13,967 bases of DNA from Actinomycetes bacterium. Lineage in GTDB: Bacteria; Actinomycetota; Coriobacteriia; Coriobacteriales; Eggerthellaceae. The stretch spans positions 1-13,967 of the forward strand of contig JAEYEL010000062.1 in assembly GCA_023403475.1 (NCBI GenBank), given 5' to 3'. This document shows, in pieces, positions 13,709-13,967 of this stretch. Numbering within the stretch: position 1 is the first letter of the stretch; every line of letters begins with the position of its first letter. Position numbers and translations under genes: made by a program. The notes beneath the pieces were generated by a model. The model was not told where the DNA came from, made no database searches, and saw only the letters and a program-made list of their open reading frames with translations.

Positions 13709-13737
13709 TTGCGCAGCATTGCATTAATGGGTAAGAT
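13709..13737 (+). promoter_or_regulatory. Probable upstream rRNA promoter (P1)
   Basis: TTGCGC (13709-13714), a 17-base spacer and TAAGAT (13732-13737) follow an A/T-rich block (13685-13703). Tandem promoters are usual for rRNA operons. Support is moderate, because the overlapping TATAAA at 13738 offers alternatives. Confidence 0.4.
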
Positions 13738-13814
13738 ATAAAACCCGCGTTTGAGGAGAGCGCGGTGCCGAGCTTCCCTTCAAATGAAGATTTCTCCACA
13801 AAAGAGAAAACTTC

Positions 13815-13843
13815 TTGACGGGAAGGCGACGGCGGGTTAAAGT
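13815..13843 (+). promoter_or_regulatory. Main rRNA operon promoter (P2)
   Basis: TTGACG (13815-13820), 17 bases, TAAAGT (13838-13843), a typical actinobacterial rrn-type promoter; start predicted near 13850. It is bracketed by an inverted repeat: GAGAAAACTT (13804-13813) and AAGTTTCTC (13840-13848), identical apart from one bulged base. A further TTTCTC lies at 13791-13796. Confidence 0.7.
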
Positions 13844-13849
13844 TTCTCC

Positions 13850-13967
13850 TCGCGCGTCCCGCAGGGCGGGGCGCGGGGCGGAGGGCCGCAAGGCCCGCCG
13901 CGGGACCTTGAGAACCGGATACTGCGATCGGAAGAATACGGATGGAACGGAAGCCAGGCGGGAGCCG
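13850..13967 (+). ncRNA. 16S rRNA operon leader (partial, runs off the window)
   Basis: The transcript start is followed by a strong stem, GTCCCGC (13856-13862) with GCGGGAC (13900-13906), enclosing the hairpin GGGCC-GCAA-GGCCC (13883-13896) with a GNRA tetraloop. Right after comes CTTGAGAACCGGATACTG (13907-13924), close to the (T)TTGAGAACTCAATAG-type motif that precedes 16S rRNA in actinobacteria (and CTTTGAAAACTGAA in Firmicutes), linked to antitermination and precursor processing. The window ends before the 16S 5' end, so the rRNA gene itself is inferred, not seen. Confidence 0.75.

Noticed and set aside
13310..13799. Two small minus-strand ORFs between tyrS and the rRNA promoters
   Set aside because: They overlap the tyrS tail and terminator or the rRNA promoter region, and lack ribosome binding sites and any similarity I can recognise.
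13850..13967. 16S rRNA gene in the window
   Set aside because: Only the leader is visible. The conserved 16S start (GAGTTTGATCCTGGCTCAG-like) is not reached.

Overview
The window looks like a core chromosomal segment from a high-GC anaerobic actinobacterium of the Coriobacteriia, most likely Eggerthellaceae. This placement is an inference. It rests on base composition, the fhs-fchA-folD one-carbon gene set, a biotin ligase with no DNA-binding domain, an OmpR-type two-component pair, and an actinobacterial-style rRNA leader at the right edge. I see no phage, insertion sequence, CRISPR array, tRNA or toxin gene.

Layout. Left edge to 4.4 kb (+): the 3' end of a dihydropteroate synthase-HPPK (folP-folK) fusion; biotin-protein ligase birA, which carries an in-frame insertion of about 57 codons; a MATE efflux transporter preceded by a 36-codon ORF that lies one base out of frame with it; and the biotin ECF transporter S component bioY behind a long leader. 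4.5-6.3 kb (-): a two-component system, response regulator first and then a short-loop histidine kinase. 6.3-10.7 kb (+): type III pantothenate kinase coaX, then formate-tetrahydrofolate ligase (fhs), methenyl-THF cyclohydrolase (fchA) and methylene-THF dehydrogenase (folD). 10.8-11.9 kb (-): an M24 (Xaa-Pro type) peptidase. It is divergent from tyrS (12.1-13.3 kb, +) across a short region with a perfect palindrome whose two arms each read as an extended -10 promoter. 13.4-14.0 kb: a strong terminator, a gene-free stretch, then an rRNA-operon promoter region and structured 16S leader. The 16S gene itself lies beyond the window.

Functionally most genes serve vitamins and one-carbon metabolism: folate synthesis (folP-folK), biotin uptake and attachment (bioY, birA), CoA (coaX), and conversion of formate + THF through 10-formyl- and 5,10-methenyl- to 5,10-methylene-THF (fhs, fchA, folD). 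The FolD sequence lacks the lysine and glutamine normally needed for cyclohydrolase activity, which fits the presence of a dedicated FchA next to it.

The features that stand out beyond ordinary annotation are the birA insertion, the out-of-frame ORF before the MATE gene, the bioY and fhs leaders with long-range pairing, the palindromic divergent promoter, inverted repeats around the rRNA promoter, and short tandem duplications (units of 13-31 bp) in most of the intergenic gaps.
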